Positions 9,065 to 18,044 of a DNA stretch of 64,000 bases are shown here, piece by piece. Within the stretch, counting starts at the first letter, position 1, and the number at the start of each line of letters is the position of its first letter. The DNA is from Xenorhabdus beddingii (GTDB lineage Bacteria; Pseudomonadota; Gammaproteobacteria; Enterobacterales; Enterobacteriaceae): NCBI RefSeq assembly GCF_002127545.1, contig NZ_MUBK01000023.1:1-64000 (forward strand), read 5' to 3'. The translations under genes and the position numbers were made by a program. Below the pieces are notes generated by a model that was not told the DNA's origin, did no database searches, and saw nothing but the letters and a program-made list of their open reading frames with translations.

Positions 9065-9167
9065 TTAGCATCAATATAAAAATAAATCGACGCAATAAGC
9101 AGTGGATTCATCTAAATGAACCGCTCAATAGCATTTATTGAATACAGAATAAAATACCGGATGCCAT

Positions 9168-9911
9168 TTATGCCCCGCCTCTTTCTCCGCCATCAATGGT
9201 CAGCCCTTGGGCGGTGATCATCGCCGCCTCAGGAGAAATAAAAAACATGACCGTATTAGCAACATCTTCCGGACTGACTAAACGTCCTAACGGAATTCTT
9301 TTTTCTGTCCGCCTGAGTAAAGCTAATGCTGAGCATCCAATTAATTTTGCCTGTGGTTCCAATCCCTTAACCAGCATAGGCGTGTTGACCCAGGCCGGTA
9401 ATACCGCATTGACGGTAATTTGTCTCTCTGCCAGATCCAGCGCCAGTGATTTGGTTAACCCAAGCAACGCATGTTTTGAGGTGCAATAAGCCGTATTCCG
9501 TTTTGTTCCCATGCGGCCAAGAATGGATGAAATGATGACGACTCTCCCACCAGAAAGGATATCCGGCACAACATGCGATAATAAGCGCTGGGTGGCAGAC
9601 AAATTGGTTGCCAATACCGCATCCCAAATCGCGTTCTGGTCAATATCATTATCATCCGCTCGACCATGACTAATCACAATGCCCTGTAATTGGCACTCTT
9701 TAACCAAAGGTATTAATGCATTAATCATGGTTTTTTCATCAACCATATCAAGCTGAAATGGCCGAATATATTCCGGTGATTGTTCTGCCAATCTATTTAG
9801 CCCATCTTGGTTAATATCAATGGCAATAACATGATATCCTGCCGCAACCAGTTTTTGGCATACAGCAAATCCAATACCACTGGCTGCACCCGTAACAATA
9901 TAGGTTAACAT
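9168..9911 (-). CDS. Short-chain dehydrogenase, last gene of the fatty-amine operon
   Basis: A 247-residue SDR with GAASGIGFA (nucleotide loop), IVISHGR in place of the NNAG motif, VVIISSILG (catalytic Ser region), YCTSK (Tyr-Lys), and a C-terminal ..GLTIDGGERGG. It fits FabG-like ketoreductases or related dehydrogenases. It is the most distal gene of a minus-strand operon that starts with an acyl carrier protein near 18.5 kb, 13 bases behind the other SDR. Two SDRs in one operon suggest two different keto or hydroxyl substrates, or one ketoreductase and one dehydrogenase. The exact reaction cannot be read from sequence. Confidence 0.8.
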   Translation of the reverse strand: MLTYIVTGAASGIGFAVCQKLVAAGYHVIAIDINQDGLNRLAEQSPEYIRPFQLDMVDEKTMINALIPLVKECQLQGIVISHGRADDNDIDQNAIWDAVLATNLSATQRLLSHVVPDILSGGRVVIISSILGRMGTKRNTAYCTSKHALLGLTKSLALDLAERQITVNAVLPAWVNTPMLVKGLEPQAKLIGCSALALLRRTEKRIPLGRLVSPEDVANTVMFFISPEAAMITAQGLTIDGGERGGA

Positions 9912-9924
9912 GACTTTTCCTTAA

Positions 9925-10689
9925 TTAACTTAATGCGATACCACCATTGACGTTAATAATTTCCCCCGTCATATAGTTATTTTCGATTAGAAAACATATC
10001 GCACTGGTAATTTCACTGACATGACCCACTCGTTTGAGTAAGACTTTATTATTGATGATATCTTTATTGACCTTTAATAAAGATTCCGTCATTTCAGTCT
10101 GAATAATCCCGGGTGCCACAGCATTGACCCGGATCTTTTTCGCTGCTACTTCAACGGCCAGCGCCCGTGTCAATGACTCTATACCGCCCTTAGTGGCGGC
10201 ATAGATTGACTGGCCTTTATTGGGTCTGCTGGCTGAAATCGACGAGATATTGATAATATGACCACTGCGCTGCGGTATCATCACTTTCAACACTTCACGG
10301 CTACACAGGATATAGCTCAATAAATTGTTGTTGATCAGCAGCTCAATATCTTTGGTGTCCATGACGGCCAATAGTCCATCTCTCGTGATCCCCACGTTAT
10401 TGACCAGAAGATCAATACGGCCAAATGCCTCGCTGACCGTATTCATAAAGGTGCTGACATCATCTGCCTTGGCAAGATCCACCTTGACAGGCAGTATGTC
10501 CGGGTAATCATGCGTGACTTGGGCAATAAAATCGGCGGTTTGAGGCGTTTCGTTGCGATAACAAAAAGCGACCCGATACCCCTTCTCCAGCAGTTTCAAA
10601 ACGATCGCCCGGCCGATCCCTTTGCTTCCCCCCGTCACAATCGCGCATTTTTTTAAGTCGTCTGAGATTGACCCGATATTCTCACTCAT
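9925..10689 (-). CDS. 3-oxoacyl-ACP reductase-like SDR (FabG-type)
   Basis: A 254-residue SDR with the strongest FabG character in the operon: GGSKGIGRA, NNVGITRD, INISSISA, YAATKGG with the catalytic Tyr and Lys, VNAVAPGIIQTEM, and a final MTGEIINVNGGIA. It probably reduces the beta-keto group formed by the ketosynthases on the operon's ACP. Its start overlaps the end of the aminotransferase-reductase gene by four bases (ATGA arrangement), so the two are translationally coupled. Confidence 0.85.
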   Translation of the reverse strand: MSENIGSISDDLKKCAIVTGGSKGIGRAIVLKLLEKGYRVAFCYRNETPQTADFIAQVTHDYPDILPVKVDLAKADDVSTFMNTVSEAFGRIDLLVNNVGITRDGLLAVMDTKDIELLINNNLLSYILCSREVLKVMIPQRSGHIINISSISASRPNKGQSIYAATKGGIESLTRALAVEVAAKKIRVNAVAPGIIQTEMTESLLKVNKDIINNKVLLKRVGHVSEITSAICFLIENNYMTGEIINVNGGIALS

Positions 10690-13529
10690 AAACTGGCATT
10701 CTCTTTGATATCAGACAGGGTGAAGTTGTGTTTTCTGGCGATCGCCATAATGTCGAGCACTTGGTCAGTCGAGATATTTCCGTATGAGAAATTGCCCTTG
10801 TATTGTTCCAGTGCCAACAAAATGGTCTCTGCCATGCAGGCATAAACCTGCCCTTCTTTCAGATAGGCCCTGACTCGCGGATCGACACTGTCATTCTGTG
10901 GCGTCTGGACAATCCCTCCCCGCAGGATTTTGATATCCGGCCGACTCAGCAAATCTTCATCAGAAAGGTTATGCGGCACGGAAATATCACAGACAACCGC
11001 CCTTGGTTTGATTTTTTCGACCGATATAAACGCCTCTGACGCATTCGCGGCACACACAATGGCATCACAGTTTTCAATATCCGCAATATTCTGGGAGGTA
11101 TGGATAAAGGTTTGGTCAGGATAGTGCTGAGTTAAATAGTGATCTATCGCTTCACCGATATGGGTTTTATCGATCAAACCATCATCCGGGAACGCAGAAA
11201 GACAATCCACCACGCTTTTTGCCAGCCCACCCACCACAGGCTGGCGGTTCACGATGAATTGTTCATAGATATTCTGATAAATATGGTATTTCACCGCATT
11301 CAGTTTTTTCAGTGAACCGTGGTTACTGCTGCCTATCAGCACCAGTTCCTGAAATTGTGGCCCCAAGATCCCGGCATAAACGCTGCCGATATTTCCGGCT
11401 CCACCCACAACCGCAATCCGCATCTTGGTCATATCCTGACCCATCATGCTTCTTTGCAGCGCTTCAATACTAATCCCCACGGTAAACGCATTGCCGGTTG
11501 TCACGCTGATCGGACTGTTTTTTAAGGACTTGCCATTATTGGTGATGATTGAGGTAAACATCCCCAGCCCAACCGCGCTATTACCCTCCGCGACCGCCTG
11601 AGTGACACGACTATCAATTTCATGCCGCAGGCGCCCCAAATCATTGTTGGCCAATGCCGCTTTGATCATTTTTGAGGTCACGGTAAGCGGATAAAGCGTG
11701 AATTCCACTGATTGGCCGTTGCCCGAACGGATCCGTGCTGCCTTGAACGGTTTTGTCGCCAGATTAAAGGTCGAGTTTTCAACAAACAATTCCAGTTCTT
11801 CATCGCTAAAGAGACTGAATGAAGGATCAATTTCCCTGAGTCCGCTAGCAGAAATCAGATGGTTGATAAACGCCACCTTATAATCCACCAAGCCCTCATC
11901 CGGTAGATATTTTTCCTGACGGCGATAATCCGCAGGAATCGATTGATCCATTCTTCCCAGCATAGGCGCAACAATAAAACCCGCGTTGGCATGACGGATC
12001 GCAAGACAAACGTTGGCTAGCGCCTCCACAAACCGGATAATTTGCGGAAGTTCTAAAAATACGGAAGGTTCCACGCGGACCACATTCGCTGCACTGCCTG
12101 AAGGTGCAATGCGAATACGGCTGCCACACAACAAATGACCACTGATCACATAGCCCAGGCTGCCTTGTACGGCGATATTCTGCAAAATGTAGGAGTCTGA
12201 ATGGCTGACATCGTGGAACTCCATCCCCCAAATCAACCCTTTGCCGCGAATATCCCGGATAACATCAGGATAGCGTTCTTTCAATGCATTGAGACGGGTT
12301 CTGAACTCTTCTCCCAGTCGGGTCACTTGCTTAAGGAGCTTACGCTGTTCGGCATACAGCAGATTGATATAATCCAATGCCACCCGACAGGAGAAATCAT
12401 CTTCACCAAATGTTGAACTTTGGATGACATCAAACCCAGGGGTAAAACTTTCCTGACGGATTGCCACCACCCCGATTTTGACGTAACCGCCCCCCAATGC
12501 CTTAGAAAGCACAAAATAGTCAGCCTGAATCCCCGCATCACCGGAGGCGACCAGAAATCCGCATCGTCCCGAACCGGCCTGCACTTCATCAGCAATAACC
12601 GGGCAACCCACGATCTGTTTTAACTGGTTAATGTCCCTGACCTGCTCTGCACTGAGCGGATACACGCCACCTTCCCCCTGAACCGGCTCTACCATCAATG
12701 CCGTCACGATCCTGAACGTTTTTTTCGTCAGGATAAACTGACCCTTTTTTTCCTTCGGTAACCACAGCCAGCTATTGAGGATGTCATTCGCTTTTTCGCC
12801 CATCCCAGCAAACTCCGCCAGTTTTTCAGCGGAGAGGAAGAGCGTATTAATTTCCAGTCTTTTCAGATAGTGGCGGTACATGACGCCATGCGTACAGTTC
12901 GCGGTAACCATCATCTTGCCGTGGAAAGCATGCTCAAGGGCAAGAAATGTCGGCTTGGTATCCAGCCGGGCTTGATTGAATGCCGCCAGAGCCTCTTTAA
13001 TCTCTGCAACCGATGCGTCTTTTCCCAGTTGCAATTGTTCATACTGCTCATCGGTCAGGACAATTTCGCTCTCACTCCCGATTTTGGCCGTCGCGGCCAC
13101 AACCTCTTGCTCTAACGCCGAAAGCTGCGCATGACGGGTGAATTCCGCACTTTTCAGGGCCACTTCCATCGATTCTGCACCCGTGCTGGCAAAACAGAAC
13201 ACAAAATCGCCTTGGGTTCCCGTTTCTTCCTTCAATAACTCATTCAGTCTTTCCGCCAATACTGCCGCCGGCTTTCTAATGGAAAACTGGTTATGAACCG
13301 GGGTTTCTTCATCAAGGTAACGTTTAATTTTTTCTCTGATCACGGGCGAATTATGGCCCAGTAATGTCGCACCGTATCCTCCCAGAAGATCCAGAACCGG
13401 AATTTCTTCCCCGTTCTCATCCTTATAATAAAGAAAATTACCCGCAGCCCGATGATAAGTTCTGTTTAAACCCAGCGAGATCAATGCACGGGTAAGCTGA
13501 GGCTTACAAAATGTAGCGTAACTTTCCAT
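10686..13529 (-). CDS. Class III aminotransferase fused to acyl-ACP reductase-like domain
   Basis: A 947-residue two-enzyme fusion. Residues 1-510 are a class III PLP aminotransferase: STGAESMEVALKSAEF near 115-130, ALEHAFHGK near 197-205, IADEVQAGSGRCG near 312-324, and Lys343 in LSKALGGGY as the PLP lysine. Residues about 131-192 form an extra helical insert. Residues about 540-947 resemble cyanobacterial-type acyl-ACP reductases: GLGMFTSIITNNGKSL, VTTGNAFTVG, then the Rossmann loop VVGGAGNIGSVYAG at 707-720. Such reductases turn acyl-ACP into a fatty aldehyde with NADPH; an aminotransferase could then make the primary amine. Reductase-aminotransferase fusions are known in amine lipid pathways (PigE, TamH), though I cannot tell whether the reductase half is homologous there. 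Product is inferred. Confidence 0.8.
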   Translation of the reverse strand: MESYATFCKPQLTRALISLGLNRTYHRAAGNFLYYKDENGEEIPVLDLLGGYGATLLGHNSPVIREKIKRYLDEETPVHNQFSIRKPAAVLAERLNELLKEETGTQGDFVFCFASTGAESMEVALKSAEFTRHAQLSALEQEVVAATAKIGSESEIVLTDEQYEQLQLGKDASVAEIKEALAAFNQARLDTKPTFLALEHAFHGKMMVTANCTHGVMYRHYLKRLEINTLFLSAEKLAEFAGMGEKANDILNSWLWLPKEKKGQFILTKKTFRIVTALMVEPVQGEGGVYPLSAEQVRDINQLKQIVGCPVIADEVQAGSGRCGFLVASGDAGIQADYFVLSKALGGGYVKIGVVAIRQESFTPGFDVIQSSTFGEDDFSCRVALDYINLLYAEQRKLLKQVTRLGEEFRTRLNALKERYPDVIRDIRGKGLIWGMEFHDVSHSDSYILQNIAVQGSLGYVISGHLLCGSRIRIAPSGSAANVVRVEPSVFLELPQIIRFVEALANVCLAIRHANAGFIVAPMLGRMDQSIPADYRRQEKYLPDEGLVDYKVAFINHLISASGLREIDPSFSLFSDEELELFVENSTFNLATKPFKAARIRSGNGQSVEFTLYPLTVTSKMIKAALANNDLGRLRHEIDSRVTQAVAEGNSAVGLGMFTSIITNNGKSLKNSPISVTTGNAFTVGISIEALQRSMMGQDMTKMRIAVVGGAGNIGSVYAGILGPQFQELVLIGSSNHGSLKKLNAVKYHIYQNIYEQFIVNRQPVVGGLAKSVVDCLSAFPDDGLIDKTHIGEAIDHYLTQHYPDQTFIHTSQNIADIENCDAIVCAANASEAFISVEKIKPRAVVCDISVPHNLSDEDLLSRPDIKILRGGIVQTPQNDSVDPRVRAYLKEGQVYACMAETILLALEQYKGNFSYGNISTDQVLDIMAIARKHNFTLSDIKENASL

Positions 13530-13544
13530 TGTGAACCCTTATTG

Positions 13545-14312
13545 TTAATGAAAACTTTCAATCAATGCCCGGGAGGTCATACGCTCTGTTATATCCTTGA
13601 TAAAATGGATAGTTTCAGCAGAGTAATTTCCTTCACGATACAGGCGACACAAAGAAGCAATATCGACACTCGAATCATTTTTCTGTCTCTGTTCTTCATC
13701 ACTTGTCAGAATGAAAGTGACACCAAACTCGACAAACGTTTTAGCAACGTCGGATTGTTGAGGTTCACGGGCAAGAGTGCCCATACCGGAAGCCACCACC
13801 AGCGCATAGTCAATGGCACCGCTACTGAGCGATAATTCAGCTTCATTGAAAGCTGATAACAACCCGATGTTTCCACGGAGAAAAGAAGCGCAATCCCCTT
13901 GCAGCCCCAATTCCAGAGAAAGTACACCCAACAGGTTATTACTGAGCGTGAGTGTAATGATGAAAGGATTTATCTGTTCTGATGCCCAGATAGTCTGATA
14001 CATCTCATTTTCATCCTTAACGCCTTTTTGCCCTGCTTCTGCCAGCAGTTCTGCCGGCATGGGATGCAGATAGCCATATTGAGTGGCATACAAGCCAAAT
14101 TTTATGGTCGGATCATCCATGTTCAGCCCGGATAACCGTAATGCTCTTCGGGTTGAGATAAGACCTTTTTCAGTTCCCATAGCGTAAAAGCGTCTGAGCT
14201 TTTTGTTCTTAATCAGTTCACGGCCATCATTCCCCGGGTTCAGGCGATTAAATTCGGGATGATCACTGATCATGTCATAACCAATGAGCTTAATTTCCTT
14301 ACTTTTCATCAT
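13545..14312 (-). CDS. Ketosynthase-like protein, half length, no catalytic Cys
   Basis: About 255 residues resembling the first half of a beta-ketoacyl synthase. TLSNNLLGVLSLELGLQGD is the strand and helix before the nucleophile elbow, and the 20 residues that follow line up with the usual GPCVTVSTACASG segment but carry Asn (residue 148) where Cys should be. The two catalytic histidine blocks are absent because the C-terminal half is missing. The reading frame is otherwise clean, has a GGGGGA site before the start and overlaps the preceding gene by 14 bases, so it looks maintained rather than decayed. It may act as a scaffold or a partner of the ketosynthase encoded just upstream. The family call rests on motif alignment by eye. 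Confidence 0.6.
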   Translation of the reverse strand: MMKSKEIKLIGYDMISDHPEFNRLNPGNDGRELIKNKKLRRFYAMGTEKGLISTRRALRLSGLNMDDPTIKFGLYATQYGYLHPMPAELLAEAGQKGVKDENEMYQTIWASEQINPFIITLTLSNNLLGVLSLELGLQGDCASFLRGNIGLLSAFNEAELSLSSGAIDYALVVASGMGTLAREPQQSDVAKTFVEFGVTFILTSDEEQRQKNDSSVDIASLCRLYREGNYSAETIHFIKDITERMTSRALIESFH

Positions 14313-15588
14313 ATCCCCCGATGACCAAACACGAATTAATCCCCCCGAAGCCAAATGAGTTTGTTATCGCGTTTTGTACGGGAACCGCGCGTCCGTGTTG
14401 TGGGACATAATCCAGATCACAGAGTGGGTCCGGTGTTTCAAGATTAATGGTGGGAGGAATGAACTGATTTTTCACGGTCAGAACCGTTGCTACTGCCTCA
14501 ATAGCCCCTGCCGCCGCTATCCAATGACCCAGCATGGATTTGGTGGATGAAACCAGAGGGGGCTGAGAACCAAAAACACGCTTGATGACGGCCGTTTCCA
14601 ACTCATCATTCAGGGGAGTGGATGTACCGTGGGCATTCACATAATCGATCTGTTCAGGATGTAATCCACTCTCTTTGATCGCCTGCCTGATGGCATTTTC
14701 TGCGCCAGCGCCATCGGGATGTGGAGCGGTCAGTTTATAGGCATCGAGGGAAGCGCCGTAGCCTTTAATCTCCGCATAGATTTTGGCTCCCCTGCGCAAC
14801 GCACTTTCTTCACTTTCAAGCACCAGAAAAGCCCCCCCTTCACCTGCAACCAATCCACTGCGGTTTTTATCAAAGGGGCGGCAAAGCCTGTCACCCCATT
14901 TTTCCGTTACAGCCGTAGCCCCCAATAGCTTCAATCCAATCAGGGTATGCAGGCTGATAACGGAATCCGCCCCCCCTGCCAGCATGATAGAAGCCTCTTG
15001 CCTTTTGATCGATTGACACGCCAGCCCAATTGCATGGGTTCCCCCCGCACAAGCGGCATTCACATTCATCACGGGGCCTGATAAGGAAAACCGACGGCCA
15101 ATTTCTGTCACCATGCCATCATTGCCGCACCTTAAGCCAGAATAGGGACTCAGATGATGGCGTAACCCAAACAGGGTTTGCATCGTTTGCTGACTATCGC
15201 CATTTCCATCACGCTTACGCCACTGGTGCCGGTCATCTTCAGAGAGTTCAGAAACACCGCTGCATCCATAAATTCCCATGGGATTACCCGCCAATGGCAA
15301 GGGATTCAGCCCGGCATCTTCCAGCGCTTTAGCCGCTGCAATCATCCCCATCACGCCACGTTTATCAGTCATACCCGCTTGCGGTAGATAGGCCGCGTTC
15401 TCAGCAAGTAGCGCATCAAAATCAATCCGGGCAGCATACTTCACCGGCAGAGTGCCATTATCCTCAAATTCCAGTGGCTTAATGGCTGATTCCCCTGCAC
15501 AAAGTCTCTGCCAGAAAATGTCAAGATGGGTACCGAAAGCACTGACAATACCCATACCCGTGACAACCACACGACGATGAGAAGTCAT
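14299..15588 (-). CDS. Beta-ketoacyl-ACP synthase II-like (intact active site)
   Basis: A 429-residue FabF-type condensing enzyme beginning MTSHRRVVVTGMGIVSAFG. All three catalytic blocks are present: Cys in NAACAGGTHA, His in NAHGTSTPLND and His in KSMLGHWIAAAGA, plus the C-terminal NSFGFGGIN. The frame is open 17 codons further upstream, but a GGAGGAATT site and family length favour the Met at 15588. The start codon overlaps the stop of the upstream gene by one base (TGATG). It should elongate an ACP-bound chain with malonyl-ACP. Confidence 0.88.
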   Translation of the reverse strand: MTSHRRVVVTGMGIVSAFGTHLDIFWQRLCAGESAIKPLEFEDNGTLPVKYAARIDFDALLAENAAYLPQAGMTDKRGVMGMIAAAKALEDAGLNPLPLAGNPMGIYGCSGVSELSEDDRHQWRKRDGNGDSQQTMQTLFGLRHHLSPYSGLRCGNDGMVTEIGRRFSLSGPVMNVNAACAGGTHAIGLACQSIKRQEASIMLAGGADSVISLHTLIGLKLLGATAVTEKWGDRLCRPFDKNRSGLVAGEGGAFLVLESEESALRRGAKIYAEIKGYGASLDAYKLTAPHPDGAGAENAIRQAIKESGLHPEQIDYVNAHGTSTPLNDELETAVIKRVFGSQPPLVSSTKSMLGHWIAAAGAIEAVATVLTVKNQFIPPTINLETPDPLCDLDYVPQHGRAVPVQNAITNSFGFGGINSCLVIGGYDEK

Positions 15589-16673
15589 CACAATTCCTCC
15601 CCCTTGGTCATCCCCATCCGCAGCAAAATAGCAATGCACTGATTTTCCAGACCCTGTACCAGTACCAATACCAAACGGTGCGGTTGCTGACAGGTCAGGT
15701 TTAGATTGACGTTATCGATACCTATGCCTTTTTTCTCCATTTCAATAGCCAAATTCACCGCAATGAAAGGTGCCGCAGCCCCGGTATATCCCATGGCTTT
15801 ATCGAGATTAAACTGCAATGCCCTGGGGAAAGCGTCATAGGCCAGCGTGGTGAAGTTATCTTCCGTTTTCCCGACCTGGATGATTTGATCCGGAGGTAAA
15901 CCCCATGCGCTGATTTCTGCCATAAAATGGGCATATTGGTGACTATCCCGGCATGTCATGCGATAAACATGAGCTATCTCACTTTCTGCCTGCCGGCTAT
16001 CACCATGCAAGGCAATAAAAGCAGCCGCTTCTGCAGGTAGCCACGGCATATCTTTCATTAAGCGCTCATAGGCCAGGTAATACCACGGTGAAATTTTTTG
16101 GCCATTCCCCCCACAGAGTGCGAACTGACTGCGTTTTTCCCTGAGGCTGTAATACCCCTCCAGCAGGGCTTGGCCTCCCGAATCAACATGAGGAGAAAAA
16201 AAGACATTATCGCCACGAATATTCAGATGCTGTGACAATTGGCTGGCAGTAGAGGTATTTAACAGCGCCAGTCCCATCAGTGGAGGGGTTTCTACCAACG
16301 CCCTGGAAACATAACTTTCCTCATCCTGCGCATCAGAAGCGATGAGATAAGCGTTATTATCCGCATCACTCGTCCCTAATCCGATAAACAACCCGCGTTG
16401 TTCCGGGGAAAAATCCTCCCCGATGCTGTTTTCCCAGGTCTTAATGCCGGTATAGAGTATCCACTGGCTCTGTGCATGTATTGACCGCCGGATCATCTTA
16501 TCCATGGGGGGCATAACAAAATCCCCCTCTTCAATGAACCGTTCTCCGGTGATATTGGGGAAAAACCGTGCACTATCTGACCGGCGGGCTTTTTTTATCG
16601 TGCCATGAATAATGTTATCCATATTCAGGCTATCGGGAAGCAGACTGACTCCCCCGGTAATATAAATCCCCAT
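15588..16673 (-). CDS. Ketosynthase-like (chain-length-factor-like) protein without catalytic residues
   Basis: A 361-residue protein with the thiolase-fold layout of a ketosynthase: MGIYITGGVSLLP at the start, LIASD and LLNTSTASQLSQHLNIRGDN before the nucleophile position, DSGGQALLEGYYSL after it, and DKAMGYTGAAAPFIAVNLAIEM where KSxxGHxxAAAG is expected. The nucleophile position carries Val163, the first His block is not recognisable and the second His is Tyr. It cannot condense by the normal mechanism. Like chain-length factors of type II polyketide synthases, it probably pairs with the ketosynthase beside it. It lies between two intact ketosynthase genes. Confidence 0.65.
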   Translation of the reverse strand: MGIYITGGVSLLPDSLNMDNIIHGTIKKARRSDSARFFPNITGERFIEEGDFVMPPMDKMIRRSIHAQSQWILYTGIKTWENSIGEDFSPEQRGLFIGLGTSDADNNAYLIASDAQDEESYVSRALVETPPLMGLALLNTSTASQLSQHLNIRGDNVFFSPHVDSGGQALLEGYYSLREKRSQFALCGGNGQKISPWYYLAYERLMKDMPWLPAEAAAFIALHGDSRQAESEIAHVYRMTCRDSHQYAHFMAEISAWGLPPDQIIQVGKTEDNFTTLAYDAFPRALQFNLDKAMGYTGAAAPFIAVNLAIEMEKKGIGIDNVNLNLTCQQPHRLVLVLVQGLENQCIAILLRMGMTKGEEL

Positions 16674-16676
16674 GAT

Positions 16677-17942
16677 TTACCCCCCACACCGTTTCAGGAT
16701 CAAACTGCTATTTTCCCCACCAAAGCCAAAGGAATTACTCATAATATGATTGACCCGCATAGCTTTTGCTGAACGGTTGACGTTAATAACGCCATCCATT
16801 TTCCCCAGCTCAGAAAAATTCAGACTGGGAAGAATAAGTTCATTTTTCAGTGTCTCAATAGAAAGAATGGCCTCCAACAGACCGCTGACAGCCAACGAAT
16901 GCCCCGTCGCCGATTTAGTGGATATCACAGGGGGATTGTGGGGAAAAAGCGCATTAATCGCCCGGCTTTCCGCAAGATCATTATTGACCGTGGAAGTCCC
17001 GTGGGAATTGATATGATCAATATCATTCGGCGATAAGCCCGCATCGCGTAGTGCCGCAGCCATGCAGCTCAGATAATATTGGCCGGACAAATCCGTCGAG
17101 GTCATTTTATACCCCTCAGACTGCCGCGATATGCCTGCAATTTCAGCCAAAATATGGGCTTTTCTGGCAACCGCGTGAGGATAACGTTCTACGACCAAAA
17201 ACGCAGAAGCATCTGCCAGGACGCAGCCCGACCTGTCTTTATCAAATGCCCGCGAAGATTGACGCAAATCGGCAAATGTTCCCCGATAAAGTGCCCGCAC
17301 TTTCTTGAACAAAACCTGCATAATCGGATGCGTGGCCTCTTCTGAAGCACCCACCAATGCGATATCAAGCCTGCCGCTCTTGAGATGCTGGCATGCGGAA
17401 TAAAGCGCTGTCACGCCTGCTGTACAGGCATCACTGTAGACTCTGGGTAATGCGGGAATATGTAAATGATTTGCCAGCGCCTCAACAAGTTCATAAGGGG
17501 GCACTAATGCCCCGACACGTTCAATATCAATATAATTTGGCGAATGGGGGGTTTCTTGATTAAGGCGATCAAATAACGCTTTACTATCAAGAAACATCTT
17601 ATTATTGGCAAAGAATAATTCACAGTTAGCTTGACTCAGCGTTTTATCTGTTAACCCTGCCATGTGCAGACTATTTGATGCTGCACCATAGGCCATCAAA
17701 AAAACACGATTATTGGATAATTGTCCTGCAAAGTTGAATTGATTACGTAACCTATCTACATCTTCCGACGCTAACTTGGCACTAGGAATATTTGTTATTC
17801 CATATTCCTTTAATAGCTCATCTTCGCAGATAAGCGATCTCCCTTCTGCCAATGAATTAAATAAATCACTTGGGCAATCATGATTACGAACAATCAAACC
17901 ATAACCAGTTACAGCAATTTTATCTGTAGGTGTACCAGCCAT
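16677..17942 (-). CDS. Beta-ketoacyl-ACP synthase (intact active site), first of the operon
   Basis: A ketosynthase of 421 residues from the Met at 17942 (MAGTPTDKIAVTGYGLI). It has Cys in YSDACTAGVTAL, His in NSHGTSTVNND, His in KSATGHSLAVSG and a C-terminal NSFGFGGENSSL. The frame is open 19 codons upstream, but the family start fits the Met used here. The N-terminal quarter is more diverged than usual (ANCELFFANNKMF.. in place of the common dimer region). Together with the catalytically empty partner next to it, it resembles the KS/CLF pair of reducing type II polyketide synthases and aryl-polyene clusters. Confidence 0.85.
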   Translation of the reverse strand: MAGTPTDKIAVTGYGLIVRNHDCPSDLFNSLAEGRSLICEDELLKEYGITNIPSAKLASEDVDRLRNQFNFAGQLSNNRVFLMAYGAASNSLHMAGLTDKTLSQANCELFFANNKMFLDSKALFDRLNQETPHSPNYIDIERVGALVPPYELVEALANHLHIPALPRVYSDACTAGVTALYSACQHLKSGRLDIALVGASEEATHPIMQVLFKKVRALYRGTFADLRQSSRAFDKDRSGCVLADASAFLVVERYPHAVARKAHILAEIAGISRQSEGYKMTSTDLSGQYYLSCMAAALRDAGLSPNDIDHINSHGTSTVNNDLAESRAINALFPHNPPVISTKSATGHSLAVSGLLEAILSIETLKNELILPSLNFSELGKMDGVINVNRSAKAMRVNHIMSNSFGFGGENSSLILKRCGG

Positions 17943-18044
17943 AGTTATTTCTACCTTAATAACATTCAGTCTATTAAATCTGAATGTCATTTTAGTCACA
18001 TTAAAGTTACACTTTATTAACTTCTATATGCAGGATGAATCCTA

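Noticed and set aside
13545-14312. Half-length ketosynthase-like gene as a pseudogene
   Set aside because: Its frame is clean, it has a ribosome site and it overlaps its neighbour; loss of the active site seems to be a stable feature, so it was kept as a coding gene.
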